Shown here one piece after another: positions 1 through 7,050 of a DNA stretch of 11,858 nucleotides. Position 1 is the stretch's first letter. Each line of letters starts with the position of its first letter. Origin of the DNA: Rhodospirillaceae bacterium (GTDB lineage Bacteria; Pseudomonadota; Alphaproteobacteria; MPNO01; UBA2964). The notes beneath the pieces are model-generated. The model saw nothing but the letters and a program-made list of their open reading frames with translations. It had not been told where the DNA came from and made no database searches. Position numbers and translations under genes: made by a program. The stretch spans positions 67,483 through 79,340 of the forward strand of contig PATI01000016.1 in NCBI GenBank assembly GCA_002712335.1, in the 5' to 3' direction.

Positions 1-107
1 TCTTTTATGTACTGGGCCTCAATTAAAATATTGGGTTGAATAAACTCCTCGCCCGTTGCGTTAATATTTTCGTTCTTGGTTACACCGTCGGAAGGAATGT
101 CTTGCAT
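1..107 (-). CDS. secB: Protein-export chaperone SecB (N-terminal fragment)
   Basis: SecB is the cytosolic tetrameric chaperone that keeps preproteins unfolded and hands them to SecA. Only the first 35 codons are present; the rest lies beyond the left edge. The visible protein starts MQDIPSDGVTKNEN, a variable low-complexity N-terminus. It then reaches QPNILIEAQYIK, which matches the first beta strand of SecB (the family's typical text is close to 'QAQYIKDLSFE'). The ATG is preceded by a good ribosome binding site (GGAGA, about 5 bases upstream). The gene follows fxsA on the same strand after 79 bases, a common alphaproteobacterial order, and may be co-transcribed with it. The identification rests on a short segment plus conserved context. 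Confidence 0.82.
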   Translation of the reverse strand, partial: MQDIPSDGVTKNENINATGEEFIQPNILIEAQYIK

Positions 108-186
108 GGTATTCTCCGATAATTTCGATCGTCGCTAACACGTATTCCCACAAGAAACAAGGAAGTGAGAAGTATTAAAATATAAA

Positions 187-699
187 CTATTTTTCTTTTT
201 CTTCCTTACTGGGCAAGTTAGTTTTGGTTTTATCCAGCCGGCTGTCGGGATCTATCTCACGAAAACTACCATCAATCGTATCTCGATTGCGATATGGTCC
301 GTCGGGCGTTTCTTCGTGTTTAGTCCATTTACTGTAAGTACTAGAGCGATTAATGGTTATCCATGCCCAATTACGCAAGATTCTGCGAATTACGGGTACG
401 CAGATTAAAAAACCCAAAGCATCGGTTACAAACCCTGGGGTTAAAAGGAAGGCGCCCGCCAACAGCAGACAAGCCCCATCAAAGAGAGCAGAAACGGGGA
501 ATACTTGCTGCCCAAGCGATTGGTGGGCGTCTCTAAGCGTTGCTAGTCCTTGTTGTCGTAAAATCCACGCACCAATAAGTGCGGTCCCTATGATCAGAAT
601 AACCGTGTTCCAAATTCCAATTTCACCCCCTAGGGCAATAAACACCGCAATTTCGATTATCGGTAAGAATATTAAAGCAATAAGTATTATCAGAGTCAT
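187..699 (-). CDS. fxsA: FxsA family inner-membrane protein
   Basis: Small integral membrane protein of the FxsA family (170 aa). The family is named for the E. coli protein whose overproduction relieves phage T7 exclusion by the F plasmid; its normal role is unknown. Hydrophobic segments lie at about residues 2-24, 28-47 and 72-105. The family hallmark LLTPGFVTDALGF is at 85-97 and is followed by the basic stretch RRILRN at 105-110. The C-terminal tail (111-170) is hydrophilic, charged and probably cytoplasmic; such tails vary in the family. No clear Shine-Dalgarno site precedes the ATG, but the start fits the family, whose members begin directly with the first membrane helix. It is divergent from the Tim44-like gene and lies upstream of secB, its usual neighbour. 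Confidence 0.9.
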   Translation of the reverse strand: MTLIILIALIFLPIIEIAVFIALGGEIGIWNTVILIIGTALIGAWILRQQGLATLRDAHQSLGQQVFPVSALFDGACLLLAGAFLLTPGFVTDALGFLICVPVIRRILRNWAWITINRSSTYSKWTKHEETPDGPYRNRDTIDGSFREIDPDSRLDKTKTNLPSKEEKEK

Positions 700-797
700 A
701 CTTGCGATTTTGTTCAGGAGACCCTAGTTTTTTGATGTAATAGTTAACATTTAAATATATATAATCAAATTTATCGATAAAAATATTTAGATTTACA

Positions 798-806
798 TGG
801 TATAAT
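798..806 (+). promoter_or_regulatory. Extended -10 promoter element upstream of the Tim44-like gene
   Basis: The sequence TGGTATAAT is a perfect extended -10 element (TGn plus TATAAT). It sits in the 110-base gap between divergent fxsA and the Tim44-like gene, and ends three bases before the ATG at 810. No TTGACA-like -35 is found at the right distance, but extended -10 promoters can work without one. With normal spacing transcription would begin at about the start codon, implying a leaderless or nearly leaderless message; no Shine-Dalgarno site is visible, which fits. A perfect hexamer can also arise by chance in DNA this AT-rich. Confidence 0.4.
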
Positions 807-809
807 GAT

Positions 810-1493
810 ATGGGCGACGGTTTCCAAGCACTTGATATAATTTTATTTGCTATGATTGCGGCATTTTTGGTGCTGAGGCTGCGCAGTGTTCTGGGGAAGC
901 GCACGGGGCATCAAAGGCGCGGGCCGAATTTTGCTTCAGATAATATGAAGACAAAAAATAAGGAAGATAAGGCAGTCGAAATAGCACCTACGAATAAAAT
1001 GGAATCAGAGAATACTGAAGAAGTTAGTGATTCCTCTGATCCGATTGCCGCTGGTCTTTCTGCTGTTAGGGAGGTTGACCCAACATTCGACACCGAAAAT
1101 TTTATTTCTGGAGCGAAAGCAGCTTTTGAAATTGTAGTCAATGGTTTCGCTGATGGAGATAAAGATGCTCTACACGGTTTATTAAACAATGAAGTATTTG
1201 AAAATTTTTGCGAAGCAATTGATGAAAGGGAAGCCGCAGGGAACAGTTTAGAAACGGTTATTGTGGGAATAAAGGAAATAAATGTTCTTGAGGCTCGGGT
1301 CGATGGGTCTACTGCATTTGTCACTGTCAAGGTATTATCTGAACAAGTAAATGTAACAAGAGAAAACAGTGGGACGGTGGTTGACGGTGATGAAAATCGG
1401 GTGGCACCTGTTACCGATATTTGGACCTTTGCTAGAAATACCCGGGCACACGACCCTAATTGGACTTTAGTTGAGACTAGAAGCCCGCAATAA
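810..1493 (+). CDS. Tim44/TimA-like membrane-anchored protein
   Basis: Alphaproteobacterial Tim44-like protein (227 aa), related to the mitochondrial import-motor subunit Tim44. In bacteria it is an inner-membrane protein with a soluble Tim44 domain; its role is not well established, though protein export or membrane-protein handling is suspected. The N-terminus MGDGFQALDIILFAMIAAFLVLR is a single membrane anchor (about 8-24) and matches the conserved family start, which supports the ATG at 810 despite no visible ribosome binding site. A charged, probably disordered linker (about 25-78) leads to the Tim44 domain (about 90-225), which includes NFISGAKAAFEIVVNGFADGD (98-118) and the closing VTDIWTFARN...DPNWTLVET (201-223). 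Its 3' end overlaps the mltA start by 23 bases. The neighbouring secB and fxsA fit an envelope or export role. Confidence 0.87.
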   Translation: MGDGFQALDIILFAMIAAFLVLRLRSVLGKRTGHQRRGPNFASDNMKTKNKEDKAVEIAPTNKMESENTEEVSDSSDPIAAGLSAVREVDPTFDTENFISGAKAAFEIVVNGFADGDKDALHGLLNNEVFENFCEAIDEREAAGNSLETVIVGIKEINVLEARVDGSTAFVTVKVLSEQVNVTRENSGTVVDGDENRVAPVTDIWTFARNTRAHDPNWTLVETRSPQ

Positions 1494-2583
1494 AATTCTA
1501 AATCTCTATGCTCCGCTTTTAATTGTAGGCGTTTTGGCGGGCTGCTCTTCATTGGTTTTGGAGCAAGACGAACGGCCCGTATCTCTAACCCATACAAATT
1601 TCAATTCTTTGCCGGGCTGGGCTCACGGCGATCAGGGTGATGCCCTTTTGCCTTTTTGGCTTAGCTGTCAAAGGTTAAATCGGCCTGCGAATCTAAATTC
1701 CCATGTTTCGGTTAGATTTGGATCAATGAAATTATGGCGGCGCAGCTGTCGTAAATTAGATACGAAAAAGTTTGGAAACCACATCTACGCTAGAAAATTT
1801 TTTGAAAAAAATTTTCGTGCTTATCTGGTTACCCAAAAGTTTTCCGGTAAAACCGAAGGTCTATTCACTGGTTATTATGAGCCACAATTTGATGGGTCTC
1901 TAAAACGATTTGGCGAATATCAAACCCCTATTTATCCCGCTCCAGACAACCTTAACCAAACCACCGGGAGATATTTTTCCCGAAAACAAATAAATAACGG
2001 AGCGCTGCAAAACTATGTTGAGCCAATTGCATGGTTAAAAAATCCTGTAGATGTCTTTTTTCTACAAATTCAGGGTTCGGGGCTCATTAAGCTACCCAAT
2101 GGAGAAATTGTAAGGGTCGGTTATGCTGGGCACAACCGTCACCCCTACACCTCTATAGGTAGAGTTTTGATAAATCGTCAGGAACTTTCAAAAGAGGCAC
2201 TATCAATGCAAGCCATTCGTTCTTGGCTAAAAAACAATCCCATGAAAGTGATTGGTTTATTGGAGTTAAATGCTCGTTATATTTTTTTTAGTCTAATAAA
2301 GGGTTCAGGCCCACTCGGTGCGCAAGGTGTTGTTTTGACCCCGGGACGAAGTCTTGCCATTGATCCAAGGTTCTTAACTTATGGTCTTCCAGTTTGGATT
2401 GATACAAAGGATCCATTGAACATTGATATTGCATTTCAGCGGTTACTTATATCCCAAGATACCGGGGGGGCAATAAGGGGCGCTGTGCGCGGAGATATTT
2501 TTTTCGGGCATGGTTTATCTGCAGCTAAAAGAGCCGGGCATATGAATCGTCGGGGTCGCTATTTTGTGTTTCTACCCAAATAA
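1471..2583 (+). CDS. mltA: Membrane-bound lytic murein transglycosylase A (MltA), lipoprotein
   Basis: MltA cleaves the MurNAc-GlcNAc bond of peptidoglycan to give 1,6-anhydro products. The protein (370 aa) begins with a TTG at 1471, inside the end of the Tim44-like gene. This start gives a basic n-region (R2, R6, K8), a hydrophobic core and a lipobox LAGC with lipidation at Cys25; no in-frame ATG or GTG lies between it and the lipobox. A lipoprotein on the periplasmic face is therefore expected, probably at the outer membrane. The MltA domain shows TGYYEPQFDGS (133-143), LQIQGSG (198-204) and VGYAGHNRHPYTSIGR (216-231). The C-terminal 3D domain has AIDPRFLTYGLPVWID (296-311) and QDTGGAIRGAVRGDIFFG (329-346). 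The conserved aspartates of this fold are D298, D330 and D342. The length is normal. TTG use and the 23-base overlap suggest translational coupling to the upstream gene. Confidence 0.92.
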   Translation: MRLEARNKILNLYAPLLIVGVLAGCSSLVLEQDERPVSLTHTNFNSLPGWAHGDQGDALLPFWLSCQRLNRPANLNSHVSVRFGSMKLWRRSCRKLDTKKFGNHIYARKFFEKNFRAYLVTQKFSGKTEGLFTGYYEPQFDGSLKRFGEYQTPIYPAPDNLNQTTGRYFSRKQINNGALQNYVEPIAWLKNPVDVFFLQIQGSGLIKLPNGEIVRVGYAGHNRHPYTSIGRVLINRQELSKEALSMQAIRSWLKNNPMKVIGLLELNARYIFFSLIKGSGPLGAQGVVLTPGRSLAIDPRFLTYGLPVWIDTKDPLNIDIAFQRLLISQDTGGAIRGAVRGDIFFGHGLSAAKRAGHMNRRGRYFVFLPK

Positions 2584-2657
2584 GGTTTCATCAAGTGGGT
2601 TAGGGTACATGCGGTATTATTCTAGCGCAAAGTATTCCGATCCGCTATTGTTGTCTA

Positions 2658-3209
2658 ATGTCGAAAAACAAAAATAAGCGGTGTGTGGAGCATTCAAAGG
2701 CCTTATCGTTGTCCCCTGACGATGACGCTATTTTTCTTGAAGCGATGAGGGAAACTAAAGAAATTTCCTGTACAATTATTAAAAAAAATATTGCGCCCAA
2801 AAAACAACAACCAGCTGGAAATAAAAGCTATTCTAAAAGAAAACGCCCGTTAAATCTTAGGCCCCTCTCCTTAGAACAAGCCGGTGATATTGATAAACGC
2901 ACTCTTGCCCGCTTGCGGCGTGGGCAACTTAGACCGGAAGCTCGGCTAGATTTGCATGGAATGACACGAGATCAAGCTTATGAAAAATTAATGGATTTTT
3001 TGCAGGAATCTCAAGCTTTGGGGAAACGCTGCGTTATAATTATTACAGGTCGTGGCCGACTCAGTCAGGGTGGCGGTGTGTTAAAGAGGGAGACACCGGA
3101 TTGGTTAAACTCACCACAGGCGCGTCCAAGGGTTCTAGCTATTTCAGCTGCCGCACCCTGCGATGGCGGTGCGGGTGCCTTATATGTTATGCTGCGACGG
3201 TTGCGCTAA
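2658..3209 (+). CDS. Smr-domain protein (putative DNA/RNA endonuclease)
   Basis: Small MutS-related (Smr) domain protein, 183 aa. Stand-alone Smr proteins are cytosolic and several have nicking endonuclease or RNA-cleaving activity; the cellular role of the alphaproteobacterial form is not established. The N-terminal half is basic and low in complexity. The Smr domain runs from about 95 to the end, with LDLHGMT (97-103), ITGRGR (129-134), GGVLKRETPDWL (139-150) and the closing GGAGALYVMLRRLR (170-183). No good Shine-Dalgarno site precedes the ATG at 2658 and no in-frame alternative start lies upstream before the mltA stop, so the N-terminus is the least certain part. It follows mltA by 74 bases, its usual neighbour. 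Its stop codon directly abuts the convergent hslU stop. Confidence 0.88.
   Translation: MSKNKNKRCVEHSKALSLSPDDDAIFLEAMRETKEISCTIIKKNIAPKKQQPAGNKSYSKRKRPLNLRPLSLEQAGDIDKRTLARLRRGQLRPEARLDLHGMTRDQAYEKLMDFLQESQALGKRCVIIITGRGRLSQGGGVLKRETPDWLNSPQARPRVLAISAAAPCDGGAGALYVMLRRLR
3151..3174. repeat. GC-rich inverted repeat inside the smr 3' end
   Basis: CCGCACC (3151-3157) pairs with GGTGCGG (3168-3174) across a 10-base loop; an alternative pairing GCACCC/GGGTGC (3153-3158 with 3173-3178) is also possible. It lies just inside the smr coding end and just beyond the hslU stop on the other strand. No T-run follows on either side, so it is not a canonical intrinsic terminator. It may simply reflect the codons for this conserved region, but it is the only stem I see at this convergent junction. 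Confidence 0.25.
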
Positions 3210-4520
3210 CTACAAAATAAATTTGCTCAGGTCTGCATTTTTTGCAAGGTCGCTTACATTTTCCCTTACCATTTGGGCATCGATGATGATTTTTTCGCCG
3301 CTTCTATCGGTCGCGGTAAAACTTATATCATCTAATAAGCGCTCCATGACCGTTTGTAATCTTCTGGCCCCTATGTTTTCAACGGTCTGATTTACCTCGG
3401 CGGCTATTGATGCAATTTCATTAACGGCGTCTTCGGCAAACTCTAATTCTACATCTTCGGTGCCTATTAGCGCTACGTATTGTCTTATAAGGCTGGCCTC
3501 GGGTTCAGTAAGAATTGCTTTAAGATCCCCCACCTCTAACGCTTTTAGCTCTACCCTAATAGGTAAACGACCCTGAAGTTCCGGAAGTAAATCGGAGGGC
3601 TTGGCAATGTGAAACGCTCCTGATGCAATAAAAAGAATATGATCAGTTTTAACCGGACCGTGTTTAGTAGACACCGTTGTACCTTCTATTAATGGAAGTA
3701 AATCCCTTTGTACCCCCTCTCGACTAACATCGGCGCTATGACGCTCATGATTGGCACAAATTTTGTCAACTTCATCTAAAAATACGATACCATTCTGTTC
3801 GACCGCCTCAATGGACTCCCTTAAAATTTTTTCTTCATCGAGAAGTTTATCACTTTCATCAGCAACAAGAAATTCATGGGATTCCTCCACGGTGCACTTG
3901 CGCTTTTTAGTCTGTCCTCCAAAGGCCTTGCCGAGCATATCATTGAGATTGAGCATACCCATTTGTGCTCCAGGCATTCCTGGCACATCAAAAGTGGGCA
4001 AGGAAGTACCTGAATTGTCGGAGAGGTCCAGTTCTACTTCACGATCATCTAATTCTCCCTCGCGAAGCATCTTACGGAACCTTTGACGGGTTTCTTCGCC
4101 CGCATTTTCGCCAACCAGGGCTTCTATCACCCTTTCTTCTGCGGCCAACTCTGCTTTAGCGAGCACCGCCTTTCTCATTCTTTCTCTTGTCTCGTGAACC
4201 GCGACTTCAAGCAAGTCTCTTATGATTTGCTCAACATCACGCCCAACATATCCCACCTCAGTAAATTTAGTTGCTTCGACTTTTACAAAGGGGGCTTGAG
4301 CCAAACGAGCCAACCTTCGGGCGATTTCAGTTTTACCAACCCCTGTAGGACCAATCATTAAAATGTTTTTGGGAAGAATCTCCTCTCGCAGGTCACCTTC
4401 TATTTTCTGCCGACGCCAGCGATTTCTTAAAGCTATAGCTACGGCTCGCTTAGCATCCCGTTGGCCGACAATGTATCTATCAAGCTCCGATACAATTTCT
4501 CTTGGGCTGAAACTAGTCAC
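3210..4520 (-). CDS. hslU: HslU ATPase subunit of the HslUV protease
   Basis: HslU (ClpY) is the AAA+ unfoldase that forms hexameric caps on the HslV peptidase and feeds it unfolded proteins in the cytosol, mainly under heat or proteotoxic stress. The 436-aa protein shows all the key elements: [21 protein letters not shown] (17-37), Walker A GPTGVGKT (57-64), the pore loop GYVGRD (90-95), a variable acidic intermediate domain (about 110-230), Walker [10 protein letters not shown] (245-253), the GRLPIRVEL segment (317-325), sensor-2 GARR (384-387) and the C-terminal tail DLSKFIL that docks into HslV. The start is a GTG that overlaps the restored end of hslV by 8 bases, so the two are probably translationally coupled. 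Its stop touches the smr stop with no bases between. Confidence 0.97.
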   Translation of the reverse strand: MTSFSPREIVSELDRYIVGQRDAKRAVAIALRNRWRRQKIEGDLREEILPKNILMIGPTGVGKTEIARRLARLAQAPFVKVEATKFTEVGYVGRDVEQIIRDLLEVAVHETRERMRKAVLAKAELAAEERVIEALVGENAGEETRQRFRKMLREGELDDREVELDLSDNSGTSLPTFDVPGMPGAQMGMLNLNDMLGKAFGGQTKKRKCTVEESHEFLVADESDKLLDEEKILRESIEAVEQNGIVFLDEVDKICANHERHSADVSREGVQRDLLPLIEGTTVSTKHGPVKTDHILFIASGAFHIAKPSDLLPELQGRLPIRVELKALEVGDLKAILTEPEASLIRQYVALIGTEDVELEFAEDAVNEIASIAAEVNQTVENIGARRLQTVMERLLDDISFTATDRSGEKIIIDAQMVRENVSDLAKNADLSKFIL

Positions 4521-5072
4521 CGTTTTTTAGACTTTCTATCGTTAAGTTGTTATTAGTATATATACAAATGCCGGCGGCGATATCCATAGCCTTACGCGCA
4601 ATATCCTCTGCCCTAACCCGTCTATATCGTGCAATGCCCGTGCAGCGGCAAGTGCATAGGCACCCCCAGATCCTATACCAATGAGGCCCTGATCTGGCTC
4701 AAGAACATCGCCGGTTCCTGTTAAAACAAGAGAAACATCCTGATCAGCTACAGCCATCATTGCTTCTAAGCGGCGAAGATACCTGTCAGTGCGCCAATCT
4801 TTGGCAAGGTCCACACACGCTCGGGTCAACTGGCCAGGGTGTTGCTCTAATTTTGCTTCAAGACGCTCAAATAAAGTGAACGCGTCCGCTGTTGCTCCTG
4901 CAAATCCTGCGATAACTGAACCGTTGCCAAGTGGTCGGACTTTACGTGCGGACGCTTTTATCACAGTTGGTCCCAACGTTACCTGTCCGTCACCGGCTAT
5001 CACTACTCGATTTTTTTTTCGAACAGATAATATCGTTGTTCCGTGCCATTGGGGAGGGCTATTTTTTTCCAT
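4513..5072 (-). CDS. hslV: HslV peptidase subunit of HslUV, with an apparent one-base frameshift near the C-terminus
   Basis: HslV (ClpQ) is the proteasome-like threonine peptidase of HslUV. The ATG has a good site (GAGAGG, about 6 bases upstream). After a short propeptide, WHG precedes the catalytic Thr12; Asp28 (AGDGQ) and Lys44 fall exactly 16 and 32 residues later, as in the active site of the family, and GIGSGG is at 132-137. The frame is normal through [10 protein letters not shown] (to residue 153, base 4614). As written it then continues in a foreign frame ([10 protein letters not shown]...) to a stop at 4542-4544. The -1 frame from 4611 instead encodes [20 protein letters not shown], then NNLTIESL and a TAG at 4513-4515, the canonical HslV ending. 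One missing base around 4611-4614 explains this; the restored product is about 186 aa. It could be a sequencing or assembly error, or a real mutation. Read unrepaired, the gene spans 4542-5072. Confidence 0.9.
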
Positions 5073-5410
5073 TTATTGCCTCTCAACTATACCATTTCAT
5101 AATCAGCTTGAACTAAAATTGGAAACAATAAAAGTAGTGATTGAAATTCAGTGTTCAAGGCTTACCACTAAAAAGATTATCTTGATTAATTTAACTAATT
5201 TAAAGGTCGTATTAAAAATAACTGCTAAGTTTGAGCTTTTAACGTTCAAATTTTAATATCAGTTTATTTTCTAAAAAGTATCAAGAAATTTAATTGAAGA
5301 CAAAGTGTTACCCGCATAGTCGAGTAAATAGTAAAACTATTGAAAGGTAAAAGCTGGCAGTAACGTTTTTTGCCTGTTAAAACATTCTGGTTTAAAAAAG
5401 GATTTTCCAA
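5073..5410. promoter_or_regulatory. Divergent AT-rich intergenic region between hslV and hisB
   Basis: This 338-base stretch must carry the promoters for hslVU (leftward) and the his operon (rightward). It is AT-rich and I see no protein-coding ORF or RNA gene in it. For hslV a weak sigma70-like pair reads TTGTTT (minus strand, 5128-5123), an 18-base spacer and GATTAT (5104-5099); no clear sigma32 heat-shock promoter (CTTGAA with CCCAT) was found. For hisB, TTGCCT (5370-5375) with TAAAAA (5393-5398) at 17 bases is one weak candidate, but it would put the start of transcription almost at the ATG. AAAGGA at about 5397-5402 is the likely hisB ribosome binding site. No His-codon-rich leader peptide or attenuator is visible. 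Confidence 0.45.
5327..5341. repeat. Short inverted repeat upstream of hisB (possible operator)
   Basis: AATAGT-AAA-ACTATT is a perfect 6-base inverted repeat with a three-base centre, about 70 bases upstream of the hisB ATG. Its position would suit a regulator binding near the his promoter, but the symmetry is short and AT-rich, so it could be chance. Confidence 0.25.
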
Positions 5411-6004
5411 ATGCGTGAAGCAAACGTTACCCGAAAAACCAATGAAACGTCTATCGATGTTCGTATAAATTTGGACGGGTCTGGGCGATACGATGTTTCA
5501 ACCGGAATCGGGTTTCTGGATCATATGTTAGAGCAATTGTCCAGGCACAGTTTGGTGGATTTATTTGTGAGGGCAGAGGGGGACTTGCATATTGATTTTC
5601 ACCACACTACCGAAGACACGGGAATTGCAATTGGCCAAGCTATCAGTGCTGCGTTAGGTGATAAATCTGGCATTGCGCGTTATGGCGCGGCATATGTTCC
5701 GATGGACGAGACCCTTTCGAGGGTAGCTCTAGATATTTCTGCGAGGCCTTATCTGGTTTGGCGAGTCCAATTTTCTAAACCCAAGCTTGGTGACATGGAT
5801 ACAGAGTTATTCAAGGAGTGGTTTCAGGCCTTCGCACAGTCGGCAGGTATAACATTGCATGTTGAGAATTTATATGGGGAAAACAACCATCATATTGTCG
5901 AGTCATGCTTTAAAGGGTTAGCTAGATCTCTGCGAACAGCTATTGAAATTGACCCCAGGGCATCAAACGCAATTCCGTCGACAAAGGGAGCTCTAGGGGG
6001 CTAA
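5411..6004 (+). CDS. hisB: Imidazoleglycerol-phosphate dehydratase
   Basis: HisB dehydrates imidazoleglycerol phosphate to imidazoleacetol phosphate in histidine biosynthesis, using bound manganese in a 24-mer. The 197-aa protein is the monofunctional dehydratase, without the phosphatase domain fused to it in enterobacteria. Metal-binding and signature motifs are all present: GFLDHML (34-40), [15 protein letters not shown] (62-76), [19 protein letters not shown] (157-175) and the closing PSTKGALGG (189-197). The ATG has AAAGGA about 8 bases upstream. It is the first gene of a compact his cluster. The next gene starts two bases after its stop, so the two are almost certainly co-transcribed. 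Confidence 0.97.
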   Translation: MREANVTRKTNETSIDVRINLDGSGRYDVSTGIGFLDHMLEQLSRHSLVDLFVRAEGDLHIDFHHTTEDTGIAIGQAISAALGDKSGIARYGAAYVPMDETLSRVALDISARPYLVWRVQFSKPKLGDMDTELFKEWFQAFAQSAGITLHVENLYGENNHHIVESCFKGLARSLRTAIEIDPRASNAIPSTKGALGG

Positions 6005-6006
6005 AA

Positions 6007-6375
6007 GTGAAAATTTTTTTGGTACATACCCTACCGGGGCACGACCCCAAAGTAGTGAGGGATGGTTTTTCGCTTACTGCTTTTATTTTTACCGGCTTTT
6101 GGGCGCTTTGGAATCGGATGTGGTTTCTAACAATTATCATATTTCTCAGCTGGGCGGTTCTGTGGGGGTTTTTCCGGTTTTTGGGTTTGTCCAATGATTG
6201 TTTTTTTATTGCGTTTATAGCATTATCCACCTTTATAGGGTTTGGCGGCAATGAGTGGGTTAGTTTAAATTTTCTTAGGAAGGGATACACGCTTTCTGGT
6301 ATTGTCGCCGCTCGACATCGTGACGCTGCACTACGACGTTGGTATGACCTTGGCGGCAGCGCTTTGATGCAGTGA
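6007..6375 (+). CDS. DUF2628 family membrane protein in the his operon
   Basis: Unknown-function DUF2628-type protein (122 aa). It opens with the short soluble segment MKIFLVHTLPGHDPKVVRDGFSL, typical of the family. The conserved aromatic FTGFWALWNRMW follows (28-39), and then hydrophobic stretches at about 40-58 and 65-80. The C-terminal end is soluble: EWVSLNFLRKGYTLSGIVAARHRDAALRRWY (83-113). It is probably a two- to three-helix inner-membrane protein. The start is a GTG two bases after the hisB stop, with a G-rich AGGGGG at about 8 bases, within the hisB 3' end. Small DUF2628 genes recur between hisB and hisH in alphaproteobacteria, so this is a stable resident of the operon. No catalytic motif is visible and I assign no function. 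Confidence 0.78.
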   Translation: MKIFLVHTLPGHDPKVVRDGFSLTAFIFTGFWALWNRMWFLTIIIFLSWAVLWGFFRFLGLSNDCFFIAFIALSTFIGFGGNEWVSLNFLRKGYTLSGIVAARHRDAALRRWYDLGGSALMQ

Positions 6376-6393
6376 CCCCATAAGGGAATAAAA

Positions 6394-7038
6394 ATGAAAG
6401 TTGTGGTTATTGATTATGGATCAGGAAACCTAAGGTCTGTTTCAAAGGCGCTAGAATTGGCTGCTTCAGAACTCCGCAGAGGTTATGAGGTCATAGTTTC
6501 AAGCGATCCAATAGAACTCAATGATGCAGATCATGTAATCTTGCCGGGGGTTGGGGCTTTTGGCGATTGTTTTACGGGCTTGATGGCCATTGAAGGAATG
6601 GGAGAGGCATTGAAAGAGGCAACCCATTGTCGTGGCAGGCCTTTTCTTGGTATTTGTGTTGGTATGCAGTTGATGGCGGATCGAAGCCTAGAGCATGGTG
6701 AACATGCTGGTTTGGGTTGGTTGGAGGGCGAAGTTTGTCCCATGCATCCGATCTCTCCTGAGATAAAAATACCACATATGGGTTGGAACGAGCTTGCATT
6801 AAATGAAGCCGACCACCCGGTTCTTTCTAGGGTAAAAAATGGCGACCATGCATATTTTGTTCACAGTTTTTCAATGGAGTGTGCGAACAAAAATAACATT
6901 TTGGCAACAACTGACTACGGACGCAATATTGTCGCAATTGTTAGTTCGGGAAATTTAATTGGTACCCAGTTTCATCCTGAAAAGAGCCAAAATACCGGAT
7001 TAACAATTCTAAAAAATTTTCTTGATTGGCGCCCTTGA
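6394..7038 (+). CDS. hisH: Imidazole glycerol phosphate synthase, glutamine amidotransferase subunit
   Basis: HisH hydrolyses glutamine and channels ammonia to HisF, which makes IGP and AICAR from PRFAR. The 214-aa class I glutaminase shows IDYGSGNLRSV (6-16), the oxyanion region LPGVGAFGDC (50-59), the nucleophile elbow GICVGMQ with Cys88, PHMGWN (127-132), and QFHPEKSQ carrying catalytic His194 and Glu196. AAGGGA sits about 8 bases upstream of the ATG. It lies 18 bases after the DUF2628 gene. Its partner hisF lies two genes downstream in the same operon, so subunit supply is coordinated. Length and motifs are normal. Confidence 0.97.
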   Translation: MKVVVIDYGSGNLRSVSKALELAASELRRGYEVIVSSDPIELNDADHVILPGVGAFGDCFTGLMAIEGMGEALKEATHCRGRPFLGICVGMQLMADRSLEHGEHAGLGWLEGEVCPMHPISPEIKIPHMGWNELALNEADHPVLSRVKNGDHAYFVHSFSMECANKNNILATTDYGRNIVAIVSSGNLIGTQFHPEKSQNTGLTILKNFLDWRP

Positions 7039-7050
7039 ATTAAAAGCGGG

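Noticed and set aside
353..727. 124-codon open frame on the plus strand across fxsA
   Set aside because: It lies antisense to a clearly recognised FxsA protein, has no family resemblance and no ribosome binding site; it is a by-product of the opposite strand's coding.
911..1597. 228-codon open frame on the minus strand across the Tim44-like gene and the mltA start
   Set aside because: The plus-strand protein has a membrane anchor and conserved Tim44 domain; the minus frame is serine-rich with no recognisable domain.
3751..4361. Several plus-strand open frames opposite hslU
   Set aside because: hslU is unmistakable by its Walker, pore and C-terminal motifs; the opposite frames show no domain and no start signals.
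5230..5254. TTTGA...TCAAA inverted repeat followed by TTTTAA as a terminator
   Set aside because: The stem is only five weak pairs with a long loop, and it lies between two divergent gene starts where no terminator is expected.
4789..5256. 155-codon plus-strand frame opposite hslV running into the intergenic gap
   Set aside because: The part within hslV mirrors conserved protease sequence, and the rest is low-complexity AT-rich translation.
5290..5410. His-rich leader peptide or attenuator for the his operon
   Set aside because: No cluster of CAT/CAC codons after a start codon and no strong stem with a T-run were found before hisB.
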